Assembly (NCBI GenBank): GCA_949524905.1
Contig: CATINC010000004.1
Location: 115,840 to 179,839, forward strand
DNA: 64,000 nucleotides
Source of the DNA: Opitutia bacterium UBA7350
Lineage (GTDB): Bacteria > Verrucomicrobiota > Verrucomicrobiia > Opitutales > Coraliomargaritaceae
Direction of reading: 5' to 3'
Both the position numbers and the translations under genes were made by a program. A model generated the notes under the pieces. That model did not search any database. It was given only the letters and a program-made list of their open reading frames with translations, and was not told the DNA's origin. Shown piece by piece: positions 30,245 to 41,072 of the stretch; within the stretch, counting starts at the first letter, position 1, and every line of letters begins with the position of its first letter.

Positions 30245-31606
30245 ATGCCCGACTTAAATTTTCAGCCCGATGCAGAACAAGTGCTTGAGGTAAGCGCCCT
30301 TACTCGGCAAATCAAAAGACTCCTAGAGGGTAGCTTTACCCAGGTTTGGGTGCGCGGAGAGATCTCTAATTGTCGAGTACAGAGCAGCGGACATGTCTAT
30401 TTTTCACTCAAGGACAGTGGCAGCCAAATACCCTGCGTTCTCTTTGCCCGCGATGCCGCCCGCCAGGATTTTGAATTACATGATGGTGAAGCCATAACCG
30501 TATTTGGAGATCTTGCGGTCTATACACCTCATGGGCGCTATCAACTCATTGCTAAAATAGCACTTCATGCTGGTGAAGGACGTCTTCAAATCGAATTTGA
30601 GCGATTGAAAAGAGCTTTGGCAACAGAGGGGCTCTTTGATTCAGAACACAAGCAACCACTCCCTGCTTTCCCAAAGCAAATTGCAGTGATTACATCACCA
30701 ACGGGTGCGGCACTACGAGATTTTCTAGGTATTCTTAAGCGCCGCAATTTTATTGGTTCCGTTGTAGTTTATCCGGTGCGCGTTCAGGGGAAAGAGGCTG
30801 CCAGTGAAATCGAGAACGCTCTACTGCGTGCAAATAAGCATCCTCACCGTTACGATACAATTGTCCTCACTCGAGGTGGTGGAAGCATAGAGGATTTGTG
30901 GCCTTTTAATAATGAGTCGCTTGCTCGAACCGTCGCAAACTCATCGATCCCTACGATCTCAGCGGTGGGTCATGAAATTGATCAAGTACTGACCGACTAT
31001 ACCGCAGATATAAGAGCAGAAACTCCATCTGCTGCTGCTGAATTAGTGTCCACTCAATCACTTGAAATACGCCGTTTACTTTTTGATGTGAGTCAAAGAC
31101 TGCTGCGGTTATCGACCGAGTTTCCTGAATTGATTCAGAAGCGTCTAGGCGAGGCGCAAGCTCGCCTCCGACTATTATCACCTCAACGTCAACTTGCTTT
31201 CCATAGTCTACGAATTGACGATACTCAAATCCGCCTCAAACAAGCGCTTAAAGGACACATCGGCCAAAAACAAATAATACTTCAAAGCTTGGCGAACCGA
31301 CTAAGCAAACAACATCCTACCCGACGCCTTGATTTAGGCCGACAAAATCTCAATTCACAGCAACACCGAATAAAATTTGCATCCTTCAATCGTCTACAAA
31401 GCTTAAGCGCTCGCATACTTGCCCTTGATAAACGACTGGATAACACAGATATCCAAAACACTCTAAGCCGTGGATTTTCCATTGTAGAAGACCGCCAAGG
31501 TAAAATCTTGAGCACCGCTTCTGCTACAAAAGAGGCAAAACAAGTAAAAGCACGCTTCCATGACGGGTCCGTCATATTGTATAATAATAAAAAAATACCC
31601 AACTAG
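30245..31606 (+). CDS. xseA: Exodeoxyribonuclease VII large subunit
   Basis: VWVRGEISNCRVQSSGHVYFSLKD, PKQIAVITSPTGAALRDFL, TRGGGSIEDLWPFNNESLARTVANSSIPTISAVGHEIDQVLTDYTADIRAETPSAAAEL. Confidence 0.95.
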   Translation: MPDLNFQPDAEQVLEVSALTRQIKRLLEGSFTQVWVRGEISNCRVQSSGHVYFSLKDSGSQIPCVLFARDAARQDFELHDGEAITVFGDLAVYTPHGRYQLIAKIALHAGEGRLQIEFERLKRALATEGLFDSEHKQPLPAFPKQIAVITSPTGAALRDFLGILKRRNFIGSVVVYPVRVQGKEAASEIENALLRANKHPHRYDTIVLTRGGGSIEDLWPFNNESLARTVANSSIPTISAVGHEIDQVLTDYTADIRAETPSAAAELVSTQSLEIRRLLFDVSQRLLRLSTEFPELIQKRLGEAQARLRLLSPQRQLAFHSLRIDDTQIRLKQALKGHIGQKQIILQSLANRLSKQHPTRRLDLGRQNLNSQQHRIKFASFNRLQSLSARILALDKRLDNTDIQNTLSRGFSIVEDRQGKILSTASATKEAKQVKARFHDGSVILYNNKKIPN

Positions 31607-31708
31607 CCTGTTAATTAATATATTTTGGAACAAAAAAGTCGTCTCGCTGACTCTATTTAACAAGCAATTTGTGCTGTTTTTGAGTTAGTTAGGGGTTTGT
31701 GTTCACAT

Positions 31709-31745
31709 GCGGTTCGTTTCTTAGCAGAAGCGGACCGCTTTATTT
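31709..31745 (+). terminator. Strong hairpin with T-rich tail, probable rho-independent terminator downstream of xseA
   Basis: GCGGTTCGTTTCT-TAGC-AGAAGCGGACCGC (13-bp stem with two G-U pairs) then TTTATTT. Confidence 0.7.
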
Positions 31746-31853
31746 ATGGTATGGATTAAGTTTTAAGGGCAAAGTGAGGATTTAATAAAATTTGGTGAAA
31801 AATTTCACTTTTATTAAAGCTTCGCATTGCACTTAATAAAAAAGTCCTTTTTC

Positions 31854-32273
31854 ATGCCATATATGAACCTAAAAGACTCTTTGTTACTCTTAGCAACTTC
31901 TGTTTGCATTCCTATCTTTTCGGGCTGCACAACTCAAGTAGCCATCGACCCACAGACCGGCCTTGAACAGTCGGCCACTTACACCGCTGGATATTTCTTT
32001 GCAAACGTAGACGCCTCTATCAGCGAAACATTCCGCGCCGCGGCTCGTGAAATGGAGGGCATGGGTTATTTTCGCACTGGGGAACGACACGGCAAAGATT
32101 CCATTAGAATTTATGCCCGGAAAGTCGGTGATCAAAAAATAACAGTTAGCATTAGCAATGCCGTTGAAAGCGAGACTGAGGGCCAAACTGAAATTCGTAT
32201 TCGAGTAGGCAAACTGGGTAACCTAGCTGAATCACAGGTCCTGTACGCTCGCATCCGCGATTCCCTAATTTAA
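31854..32273 (+). CDS. Small lipoprotein, DUF3568-like
   Basis: Lipobox IFSGC; TTQVAIDPQTGLEQSATYTAGYFFANVDASISETFRAAAREMEGMGY. Upstream Mets at 31827, 31854 and 31863 leave the start uncertain. Confidence 0.68.
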   Translation: MPYMNLKDSLLLLATSVCIPIFSGCTTQVAIDPQTGLEQSATYTAGYFFANVDASISETFRAAAREMEGMGYFRTGERHGKDSIRIYARKVGDQKITVSISNAVESETEGQTEIRIRVGKLGNLAESQVLYARIRDSLI

Positions 32274-32291
32274 TTTTTCAAAACATACTAC

Positions 32292-32324
32292 AAAACCGTC
32301 AATTTCCAGTTGGCGGTTTTTTTT
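32292..32324 (+). terminator. Rho-independent terminator
   Basis: AAAACCGTCAA-TTTCCAG-TTGGCGGTTTT followed by T run. Confidence 0.85.
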
Positions 32325-32351
32325 GACCTGTTAAAGTTCTGTTTTCATCAA

Positions 32352-33335
32352 ATGCAAAAAAGAAAAATCATAGGTGTCGGAAGTCCAGTAGTTGATACGA
32401 TCGCACTCGTTCCAAATGATTTCCTTGATACGGTTAGCGGAAGCAAAGGTGGTATGCTGCTAGTTGACGGACCTGAACTTGATGCTTTACTGGCTACTTT
32501 GCCGGCTGACAGTGCCCAAGCACCCGGCGGTTCCGCTGGTAATACTCTTTTTGCCTTAGCTCGCATGGGAGCGTCCACTGCCCTCATCGGCAAACTCGGA
32601 AATTGCTCAAAGGCACAGTTTTATATGGACCAATTCAGAACCCATGGTGGTGATGTTTCGGTTTTTAAACACGGCTCTATCCCAAATGGACATTGTCTTT
32701 CACTGGTAACACCCGATGGTGAACGCACCATGCGCACGCACCTCGGTGCTGCAATGACGCTCACACCAGAAGACATCAATACGGCTGATTTTGAAGCATA
32801 TGATTTTGCTCACCTTGAAGGTTACCTCCTTTTTAATGAGGCTCTCATGCGTGCTGTTTTAGAAGCCGCTAAATCCGCGGGATGCACAATTAGCTTGGAT
32901 CTTGCTTCCTTTGAAGTCGTTCAGGCTACAAAAAGCATTCTTCCAGAATTATTGGATCAATATGTAGATATTGTCTTTGCAAACGAAGAGGAAGCCTCTG
33001 CTTTCACTGGCATCAAGGATGATTATACTGCCATGACCCAAGCCCTGCATTCGTTATGTGATGTCGCCGCTGTTAAAATTGGAGTCAAAGGTTCCCTGAT
33101 CGCATTTGAAAGAAAAGTCCACACGGTTGATCCCGTCTTGGCAACTAAGGTTATCGATACCACTGCAGCCGGTGACTTGTGGGCAGCTGGTTTTCTTTAC
33201 GGCTGGATAGAAAATCGCTCCATACATGAATGCGGGCATCTAGGATCCTTGCTCGGAGCAGCTGTCGTTCAAGAACAAGGCAGCACACTTCCAGATGCAG
33301 TCTGGACAGAGCTGCTACAAACCATCAATTCTTAG
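32352..33335 (+). CDS. PfkB-family carbohydrate/adenosine kinase
   Basis: [43 protein letters not shown]-type segment ([15 protein letters not shown]), [16 protein letters not shown]. Confidence 0.9.
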   Translation: MQKRKIIGVGSPVVDTIALVPNDFLDTVSGSKGGMLLVDGPELDALLATLPADSAQAPGGSAGNTLFALARMGASTALIGKLGNCSKAQFYMDQFRTHGGDVSVFKHGSIPNGHCLSLVTPDGERTMRTHLGAAMTLTPEDINTADFEAYDFAHLEGYLLFNEALMRAVLEAAKSAGCTISLDLASFEVVQATKSILPELLDQYVDIVFANEEEASAFTGIKDDYTAMTQALHSLCDVAAVKIGVKGSLIAFERKVHTVDPVLATKVIDTTAAGDLWAAGFLYGWIENRSIHECGHLGSLLGAAVVQEQGSTLPDAVWTELLQTINS

Positions 33336-33344
33336 ACCATAAGC

Positions 33345-34613
33345 ATGGAAAACATTGAATCACTCATAATTGATATTGCCCGTCGAGCGCGCACAGCTTC
33401 ATTGGAACTTGCTACTCTCGAGACACATAAAAAAAATGCCTTTCTTGAGCAACTAGCTGAAGCGTTATTAGCGCAAACAAATGCCATTATGGAGGCAAAT
33501 GCTAAGGATTTAGCAGCTGCCAAGCAGCATGGACTTTCCCAGCCTATGATTGAGCGCCTTACCTTCACGCCTGAACGCATTGCTAAAATGTCCGAAGGTG
33601 TTCGACAGGTCGCTTCCTTACCGGACCCTGTGGGCGAAGAAATTGAACGCATGCGGCCACCCCGTGGGTTTGACCTTCGCAAACGCCGCGTGCCGATGGG
33701 CGTTATTGGAATCATTTACGAATCACGTCCTAATGTAACTGTTGATTGTGCCATCCTTTGTTTAAAATCAGGCAACGCCTCCATTCTTCGCGGTGGTAAA
33801 GAAGCTTTTCATTCAAACATGAAGTTGTCTGAAGTAATTGAAGCAACCCTTGTAGCGAATGATATCAACCCTGATGCAGTGCAAGTCATACCGACAACCG
33901 ACCGAGCTGCTCTCAATGTCATGCTACGACAAGACGATACCATTCATTGTATTATCCCTCGAGGTGGAGAGGGACTTATCCGCTTTACGGTCGAGAACAG
34001 CCGCATACCTGTCATCAAGCACTATACCGGAATCTGCACGGTCTATGTTGATACCGAGGCTGAACCTGAACTTGCAAAATCAATTATACTTAATTCAAAA
34101 ACTCAGCGCCCGAGTGTTTGCAATGCCGCAGAAAATCTTCTTCTACATCAGGAAGCTGGGGCTCAACTGCCTGCGATTGCCAAAGCATTGCATGACGCAG
34201 GCGTAGAGCTCCGCGTAGATGCTGCCGCAAAAGCGATGCTCACCGCTTCTGGGTTGCCCCTCGTAGATGCCAGCGAGGAAGATTTTGCCACCGAGTACAC
34301 CGATCTTATTATTTCGATTGGAATCGTGCCCGATACCCAAGCTGCCATTGACCTAATCAATGCCAAGGGCTCTGGTCATACCGACGCCATTGTCACTCAA
34401 AATGAAGCTACCGCGCGTGTCTTCCTAAATGGAGTCGATTCAGCAGCAGTCTTTCATAATGCTAGCACTCGTTTTTCTGACGGATTTGAATTTGGCCTTG
34501 GGGCAGAAATCGGCATCTCTACCGATCGAATCCACGCGCGAGGACCCATGGGACTCAATGAATTGTGCACCTACAAATACGTGCTTCATGGTCGTGGAGA
34601 ACTTAAAGACTAG
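33345..34613 (+). CDS. proA: Glutamate-5-semialdehyde dehydrogenase
   Basis: [63 protein letters not shown]. Confidence 0.96.
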   Translation: MENIESLIIDIARRARTASLELATLETHKKNAFLEQLAEALLAQTNAIMEANAKDLAAAKQHGLSQPMIERLTFTPERIAKMSEGVRQVASLPDPVGEEIERMRPPRGFDLRKRRVPMGVIGIIYESRPNVTVDCAILCLKSGNASILRGGKEAFHSNMKLSEVIEATLVANDINPDAVQVIPTTDRAALNVMLRQDDTIHCIIPRGGEGLIRFTVENSRIPVIKHYTGICTVYVDTEAEPELAKSIILNSKTQRPSVCNAAENLLLHQEAGAQLPAIAKALHDAGVELRVDAAAKAMLTASGLPLVDASEEDFATEYTDLIISIGIVPDTQAAIDLINAKGSGHTDAIVTQNEATARVFLNGVDSAAVFHNASTRFSDGFEFGLGAEIGISTDRIHARGPMGLNELCTYKYVLHGRGELKD

Positions 34614-34626
34614 CACTCCCAAGAGC

Positions 34627-36411
34627 TCAGTCTTTAGGTAAGGCTTTACGAATGTGCAGATCGCGTAACTGTTTGTCAGTTACCTCGCCCGGGCTTGCGG
34701 TCATCATCTCTTGTCCTTTTTGATTTTTCGGAAAGGCAATCACATCACGTATACTTTGACGTTGCGCCAGAATCGTAACCATTCGGTCAAGTCCGAAGGC
34801 GATGCCTCCATGTGGAGGGGCGCCATATTCAAATGCCTTCAGCATGTATCCAAAGCGGCTTTCAACAACCTCTGGGTCAATCTTAAGCACGGATTCAAAA
34901 ACCTTTCTCTGCAACTCTGGTTGATGGATCCGAATCGAACCTCCACCCAATTCTACCCCGTTTAGCACTAAATCATAATGCTGACCGCGGACCATCTTCG
35001 GATCCGTATCTAGAAGCGACGCATCCTCCTCAACAGGAGCGGTAAAGGGGTGGTGGGAGGCCACAAAGCGCCCTGCTTCTTCATCAAATAGCATTAGCGG
35101 AAACTCAATCACCCAAAGGAATTTATATGCGGAAGGATCCAATTCTAATAAACCACGTTTTATGAGCAACTGTGCTACGTCAAGACGCACTCGGCCAAGA
35201 ATGGCGCAGGCTTGTTCCCATTCAGTGGCAGCAAAAAAGACAATGTCACCGTCTTCAATTTGAAGCTGTTCTCGCAATCCTTCTTTTTCATCAACCGATA
35301 GAAATTTAAGAATCGGAGATTTCCACTCGCCACCTTCACATTTAATGAAAGCTAAACCTTTAGCACCATACAATTTTGCGACCTCTTCAAGACTCCGAAG
35401 CTCCCCTTGGGTGATGTCGGCAAGTCCTTTAGCATTAAAAGCTTTGACAGCGCCGCCTGCCTTCAGCGCACCCGAGAAGACTTTAAACTCGGAGTCTTTA
35501 AAAAGCTCTGCGCAATCCCGCAGCTCCATATCAAAACGCATGTCCGGTTTATCGACCCCAAAACGATTCATTGCGTCAAAGTAGCTCATACGCAAAAACG
35601 GGGTCTCTAAATCAACGCCTAAGACGTCTTGCCAAACGCGTTTCATTAAGCCTTCGATCAAGGCGTACATCTCTTCACGATCAACAAAAGATAATTCAAT
35701 ATCGAGTTGAGTGAATTCAGGCTGCCTGTCCGAGCGCAAATCCTCGTCACGAAAACAGCGTGCTAACTGATAGTATCGTTCCACGCCCGCAACCATTAGC
35801 ATTTGCTTGTATTGCTGAGGTGATTGGGGCAAGGCATAGAATGAGCCTGGATTCATACGACTCGGCACCAGAAATTCACGCGCTCCTTCGGGTGTACTTT
35901 TAAATAACATGGGCGTCTCAACTTCAATAAAATCTGAATCATCCATGAAATTTCTAATCGCCTGACTGGTTCGATGACGTAAGCGTAAAATTTCAAGATT
36001 TTGAGTGCGTCGCAGGTCCAAATAACGATAAGTCATGCGCAAATCTTCTCCGACCTTTTCCGCGGAATCATCCATCGGGAATGGTGGCGTTTTTGATACA
36101 TTAAGGATTTCCAAGGATTCGGCGTGCACTTCGATTGCCCCAGTCGCTAAACTCTTATTAACAGTATCACCCAGACGCTCGTGCACAGTACCGCTGACTG
36201 CTATAACAGATTCCGGCTTAATGGAGCCAAATTTTGCCTCCAAATCCTCATTTGCAGGATCTAGCACAATTTGCGTGAGTCCTTTGCGGTCTCGCAAGTC
36301 TACAAATAAAATACCTCCGTGATCACGCACTGAATCTACCCAACCACTGAGTTGGACAGATTTACCAGCATCCTCTTGAGTAAGTTGCGAACAATGATGA
36401 GTACGATTCAT
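34627..36411 (-). CDS. aspS: Aspartyl-tRNA synthetase (bacterial type)
   Basis: MNRTHHCSQLTQEDAGKSVQLSGWV, ETPMLFKSTPEGAREFLVPSR, QSPQQYKQMLMVAGVERYYQLARCFRDEDLRSDRQPEFTQLDIE, GIAFGLDRMV. Confidence 0.96.
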   Translation of the reverse strand: MNRTHHCSQLTQEDAGKSVQLSGWVDSVRDHGGILFVDLRDRKGLTQIVLDPANEDLEAKFGSIKPESVIAVSGTVHERLGDTVNKSLATGAIEVHAESLEILNVSKTPPFPMDDSAEKVGEDLRMTYRYLDLRRTQNLEILRLRHRTSQAIRNFMDDSDFIEVETPMLFKSTPEGAREFLVPSRMNPGSFYALPQSPQQYKQMLMVAGVERYYQLARCFRDEDLRSDRQPEFTQLDIELSFVDREEMYALIEGLMKRVWQDVLGVDLETPFLRMSYFDAMNRFGVDKPDMRFDMELRDCAELFKDSEFKVFSGALKAGGAVKAFNAKGLADITQGELRSLEEVAKLYGAKGLAFIKCEGGEWKSPILKFLSVDEKEGLREQLQIEDGDIVFFAATEWEQACAILGRVRLDVAQLLIKRGLLELDPSAYKFLWVIEFPLMLFDEEAGRFVASHHPFTAPVEEDASLLDTDPKMVRGQHYDLVLNGVELGGGSIRIHQPELQRKVFESVLKIDPEVVESRFGYMLKAFEYGAPPHGGIAFGLDRMVTILAQRQSIRDVIAFPKNQKGQEMMTASPGEVTDKQLRDLHIRKALPKD

Positions 36412-36572
36412 AAAAGGCGAAAGCAAAAACAGCATACGCCATTGAAACAAGCGAAAAGCGATGGATTTAGACAAAAGAGTACCCTTCTCAGCTATAAAAT
36501 AGCAAATTAATGGTCGTTTCGCACGAGATATAAAATTTCCCGATTTCGAAAAATCGCACTCCCTAGATTATT

Positions 36573-37583
36573 CTAGTGAAAGCCAAACAATAATTGAAGT
36601 GTAGTTTTAGTATGTTTACTGAGCGTTGGTTTTGACCCCTCTAAATTTACAACCCGATGGCAGGTTTGTTTTTTTAGTCTTTCTAGGGCGTAACTGATAA
36701 TGCTAACCTCACCAATTTCACCACTTAGACCTTCATACTGAAACCGCGGGGTCCATTCTTTCGGTACCCCAAAATCAGTGAATGCGATATCCCAGGCAAC
36801 TATTTTACCTGTGCTATCCTTAGCCTTATTTAATTCAGGATTATCGCGAATGAACTGAGGGATTTTGTTTGAAAAAACCCTTACACGCGCAGCGACCGGT
36901 AGTGCTTTAAGATAGCCATTGAAATCAGTGACCTCTTTTTGCCGCAGAGCTTTGTAAAAGCCAAGTGGATCAACGCTAACCAAGTTCATCCCATTCCACG
37001 ATCCATGCCGATTGGGGGATCTGAAATCATGCCTTTGATACCAAGCCTCAAAATCATGACTGAGCCGTAACCCTATTTCAAAATGTAAATGGGCCCTAGA
37101 CTTTGGAATTACATAGCCGCTCGCTGATCGACCCATCACGCCTAATACCGTACCAGCATCCACCGAGACGCCTACTTGTATACGAGGATCTATCTTGGCA
37201 ATATGAGCATAAAGACTGTGGAAAGCCGTTGTTTCATTTTTATGCTGTACAACCACATAACGTCCATAATTACTCCAACTTGGGCGGTCGCAGATGTAAA
37301 CAACGCGCCCTGGGCGAATGGAAAAGATTTGATCATTAGCCTCACCATGAGCATCACGTCGAACAGGAAATAAGTCCAAGCCCTCGTGGAATTTCTGACC
37401 CCCATTACGAACACATCCAAAAAGACCAGATTCAACTTTTCCGGATACAGTTGGCTGAACAAATGCATCCACTGACTCACCTTGGATAAAAGCCTCGTTA
37501 GGCGTTGGCCAAACATGATCTGCTCCAGCAGGCACAAACTGAAGCAATAAAAGTAGAGCAAAAATTTGATACTTAAACTGCAT
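36573..37583 (-). CDS. M23-family metallopeptidase (LytM-like)
   Basis: HEGLDLFPV, YGRYVVVQHKNETTAFHSLYAH, GVMGRSASGYVIPKSRAHLHFEIG. Confidence 0.85.
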   Translation of the reverse strand: MQFKYQIFALLLLLQFVPAGADHVWPTPNEAFIQGESVDAFVQPTVSGKVESGLFGCVRNGGQKFHEGLDLFPVRRDAHGEANDQIFSIRPGRVVYICDRPSWSNYGRYVVVQHKNETTAFHSLYAHIAKIDPRIQVGVSVDAGTVLGVMGRSASGYVIPKSRAHLHFEIGLRLSHDFEAWYQRHDFRSPNRHGSWNGMNLVSVDPLGFYKALRQKEVTDFNGYLKALPVAARVRVFSNKIPQFIRDNPELNKAKDSTGKIVAWDIAFTDFGVPKEWTPRFQYEGLSGEIGEVSIISYALERLKKQTCHRVVNLEGSKPTLSKHTKTTLQLLFGFH

Positions 37584-37611
37584 CTCTTAATGAAATTGTA
37601 CTGGTGTAGCT

Positions 37612-38124
37612 CTAACGGCTCTGTTTTGAGTACGTCTGCAAATATTTAGCAGTTTTCTTAAGACTCAAAACTAGTTCCTCCATGGCGGAGGTATTCATTT
37701 CAATAAAGCAAAAGAGATTCCCGTCCATAATTGGCCCGTCAATACGTCGAAAACCAACTGGGTTTCCGTTGATTGTCACGACGATTCTATTGCCTTTGTT
37801 GACGACACTTGCCCGGTAAAGATTTCGAGCACCCTGCTCGCTGAGTTGCAGCAAGAGCGCCATCCCTAAATCTACTTTCACCATTTCTGCATTCATAATA
37901 TCAAACTCACTGATGAGTGGTTGCTTGATAACTTCAATTGTAGTTTTGCTTTTGGGCATGATCATTCTTTGAGTGGTCATGCTGCCGTAATTCATTACGC
38001 GCCCCTCAAGATGTAACCGTGGAATCATTAAATCTACGACGGCAACTTCTTTGCGGCAGGCTGAGCAAAATAATCCTATATATAGGACAGTAACTAGCGT
38101 AATAAATCGGCGCTTAGTATTCAT
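37612..38124 (-). CDS. Putative lipoprotein with SecD-like domain
   Basis: Lipobox-like LFCSAC; VKVDLGMALLLQLSEQGARNLYRASVVNKGNRIVVTINGNPVGFRRIDGPIMDGNL resembles the SecD periplasmic module. Confidence 0.55.
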   Translation of the reverse strand: MNTKRRFITLVTVLYIGLFCSACRKEVAVVDLMIPRLHLEGRVMNYGSMTTQRMIMPKSKTTIEVIKQPLISEFDIMNAEMVKVDLGMALLLQLSEQGARNLYRASVVNKGNRIVVTINGNPVGFRRIDGPIMDGNLFCFIEMNTSAMEELVLSLKKTAKYLQTYSKQSR

Positions 38125-38636
38125 GATTGCATAAAAACATCTCCCATAGTCTCCATTATATTTTTCATTAGCTCCGGATAAACCTCTATCACGGAAACTT
38201 CAAATTCTCTCCCCAGTTTAGTATGCCGATATAATTGGGTACCTTCTTTTACCCGCGATCCAATTGCTCGTAAAATTCGCTTCCGCTCAAGTAAAAGCGC
38301 AAGCAAATGCTTTAAGGCCTTATGCTCAGCATCGCCCTCTTTCGATAATTTCGAATCGGTAGCCTCAAATAACGAAAAGAAGAGGTCCTCTGCTGCCAAT
38401 ATTTGATCTTTTGGATTTATTTCTGAAGCGCCGGCCTCCTTGATAATACGTTTCCAGCGCCCAAAAGGAATGCACGGTAATTGAAAAGATGACGCTTCAG
38501 TTTCAAGTAAATCGAGGCGGGCCAAGATGCCTTCATCCTCGTCTTTATAAATTAAGCTCAACACTACATCGCCAGGTTTAAACTCCGCAGAGGTAGCTGA
38601 AGACTTGCCTGCCATTGTTTTAATTTGCCAATCCAT
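38121..38636 (-). CDS. Conserved hypothetical protein
   Basis: 171-aa ORF overlapping the following lipoprotein start (probable operon). Confidence 0.6.
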   Translation of the reverse strand: MDWQIKTMAGKSSATSAEFKPGDVVLSLIYKDEDEGILARLDLLETEASSFQLPCIPFGRWKRIIKEAGASEINPKDQILAAEDLFFSLFEATDSKLSKEGDAEHKALKHLLALLLERKRILRAIGSRVKEGTQLYRHTKLGREFEVSVIEVYPELMKNIMETMGDVFMQS

Positions 38637-38747
38637 CCGTGATTTAATGTTCGTTTATTTTGTGTATCTCCACAAGAATACTAAATTCCATTATAAAATA
38701 CCTTATTTATCTGTAATCCAGCTAATTCCACGAAACGAATCATCAAT

Positions 38748-39428
38748 ATGCCAAGAACGATTGCGATAGGAGACGTCCACGGTTGCGCCGATGAACTGCA
38801 AGAATTACTCGATGCACTTAAGGTGAAGACAGATGATACCATTATTCAAATAGGAGATCTAGTTAACCGTGGCCCGCAAAGTCGTCGTGTAATCGAACTC
38901 GCAAGAAAATACAAAATTCAAGCAATTCTTGGAAACCATGAGCTACGTTTGCTGACAGCACTTAGGGAAAAACGCCCTAAGATCCTGAAAGATTACGACC
39001 TCGATACAATCCAGCAATTAGAGGCAGAAGATTGGCAGTACCTTGAACAGCTCCAAAAGTTCAAATTTGATGGCAAGCGTGATATCGTTTTTGTGCATGG
39101 TGGTTTTTTGCCTAATTCCCCATGGTATACCCAGCCGATTGAGATAGCGGTGAACATTCAGGTCATTAATAAACGTGGTAAAGCTGCTAAACGTTCCGAT
39201 GCCCCTGAAGCACCTTCGTGGACTAAAAAATGGAAAGGCCCGCCTTTTGTCATTTACGGACATACTCCAAGGCGAAAAGTAATGAAGCAAAAATATTCAC
39301 TTGGTATTGATACTGGCTGCGTCTACGGAGGAAAGCTAACCGCTTATGTCGTTGAAGATGATTCATTTGTGCAAGTAAAAGCCCACCGTGTGTATGCCCT
39401 CAGCAAGCGTTTACCTAAGCCCGTTTAG
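38748..39428 (+). CDS. PPP-family metallophosphoesterase
   Basis: IAIGDVHGCADELQELL, IQIGDLVNRGPQSRRVIEL, ILGNHELRLL, VIYGHTPRR. Confidence 0.92.
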   Translation: MPRTIAIGDVHGCADELQELLDALKVKTDDTIIQIGDLVNRGPQSRRVIELARKYKIQAILGNHELRLLTALREKRPKILKDYDLDTIQQLEAEDWQYLEQLQKFKFDGKRDIVFVHGGFLPNSPWYTQPIEIAVNIQVINKRGKAAKRSDAPEAPSWTKKWKGPPFVIYGHTPRRKVMKQKYSLGIDTGCVYGGKLTAYVVEDDSFVQVKAHRVYALSKRLPKPV

Positions 39429-39465
39429 TCATAATCCCAAAAAATCTCATTCATTAGCACCTGTG

Positions 39466-40440
39466 ATGCCATTAAAAATAAGCTTCTGGGGATGCACTGG
39501 CTCTATCCCCTCCCCCATCAATACTGAACAGTTGAGAAAAAAACTGACAGATACCCTATGGGCAACAAAAGATACTAAGTTTTCCAACAAACAATCTGTT
39601 TGCGAATTTATCAACAAATTACCCTTTCATCAGCGTGGCACTTACAAAGGAAATACGAATTGCGTGCAAATCCATTCAGCTGAAGACATACCCATATTTT
39701 GTGATGCTGGCAGTGGACTCAGGACCTACGCAGATAGCCTACCAGAGTTCCCTGAACCGCGCACTTACCATATATTTTTAACACATTTACACTGGGATCA
39801 CATCCAAGGATTGTCCTTTTTTAAACCAGCATTCCAAGCAGGTAACAAAATCATTATACACACTCTGCATCATGAGGCCGAAGACGCCGTTCGTAGACTC
39901 TTCAGCGTACCTTATTTCCCAATTGATTATGATCAACTGGATGCAGATTTCGAATTTGATATACGAAAAGATGGAGCCAGCTTTGAAGTTGGTAGTCTTG
40001 AAATTAAAACATTAAAACAAGACCATCCTAACCACTCTTGGGCGTTTCGCTTTGAAACAGGTGGCAAAGCCGTTGTCATTTCAACCGATTGCCAACACGC
40101 AAATAACGCAGCTAAAGATTTAAATTACCCCTTTCTTAAATTCTTCAACAAGTCCGATCTTTTAGTTTTTGATGGACAATACGCATACAATCAATCGGCT
40201 AAAAAAAATAATATTTGGGGACATTCCGATATTGCTACTGCAGTTGAATTAGCAGCTAGAGCAAAAGTAAAACAACTTATCATTACCCACCATGAACCTG
40301 CAAATAATGATGCCACGATACACCAGAGCTTAGCCTTTGCAGAAAAACAAGCCCAAGAATTAGCTACTGAGCTTAACTACCAAACTACCTATCCCAATAA
40401 TATTATACTAGCTTATGATGGCTTAAAAATAGAGGCATAA
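39466..40440 (+). CDS. MBL-fold metal-dependent hydrolase
   Basis: ISFWGCTGSIPSP, IFCDAGSGLRTYA, FLTHLHWDHIQGLSFF, KQDHPNHSWAFRFE, LIITHHEP. Confidence 0.88.
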   Translation: MPLKISFWGCTGSIPSPINTEQLRKKLTDTLWATKDTKFSNKQSVCEFINKLPFHQRGTYKGNTNCVQIHSAEDIPIFCDAGSGLRTYADSLPEFPEPRTYHIFLTHLHWDHIQGLSFFKPAFQAGNKIIIHTLHHEAEDAVRRLFSVPYFPIDYDQLDADFEFDIRKDGASFEVGSLEIKTLKQDHPNHSWAFRFETGGKAVVISTDCQHANNAAKDLNYPFLKFFNKSDLLVFDGQYAYNQSAKKNNIWGHSDIATAVELAARAKVKQLIITHHEPANNDATIHQSLAFAEKQAQELATELNYQTTYPNNIILAYDGLKIEA

Positions 40441-40463
40441 ATCACTGCAGAACCGATTAAGAA

Positions 40464-41042
40464 ATGGAAAAAAAAAGCATCTCAAAAAATGAAATTAATG
40501 AACTCCCTCTAATTTTTTGGGAGGGTCCAGTTGAATTGGTTGAAACTATCTCCGAAATGGAAACAGCTGTTCTGGCATTAGATGGCGAAACCATCCTCGG
40601 TTTTGACACCGAAACACGTCCCACTTTCAAGCGTGGCGAATACTACCCGCCTGCGCTAATTCAACTCGCAGGTGCTAGCAAAGTATACCTCTTCCGTATT
40701 TCTAAAACTAAAACCTTAGCGCCGCTCTTCGAACTGCTCGAATCTCCCGATATTATTAAATGTGGCATTGGTATTGAGGATGACGTTAAGGAATTACGGA
40801 AATTCTCTGAATTTGCAGCTGACGGTTTTTTTGAAATTGGCAAAATGACAGTCGAGTTGGGCTATGAAAACAGAGGTCTCCGTGCTCTTACTGGTTTATT
40901 ACTGGGAGGGCGCATCAGTAAAGCTGCACAGGTTTCAAACTGGGCGCGGAATCAGTTAGACCAAAAACAAATCAAGTACGCTGCCACTGATGCTTGGGTT
41001 AGTCGTGAAATATATTTAAAAGCCCTGACTGAAAAAGATTAA
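40464..41042 (+). CDS. 3'-5' exonuclease (RNase D/WRN-like DEDD)
   Basis: LGFDTETRPTF (Exo I), IIKCGIGIEDDVKEL (Exo II), IKYAATDAWVSREIY (Exo III). Confidence 0.87.
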   Translation: MEKKSISKNEINELPLIFWEGPVELVETISEMETAVLALDGETILGFDTETRPTFKRGEYYPPALIQLAGASKVYLFRISKTKTLAPLFELLESPDIIKCGIGIEDDVKELRKFSEFAADGFFEIGKMTVELGYENRGLRALTGLLLGGRISKAAQVSNWARNQLDQKQIKYAATDAWVSREIYLKALTEKD

Positions 41043-41072
41043 ACGCCTTCTGAGTCTCTTTTGAAAGCGAAG

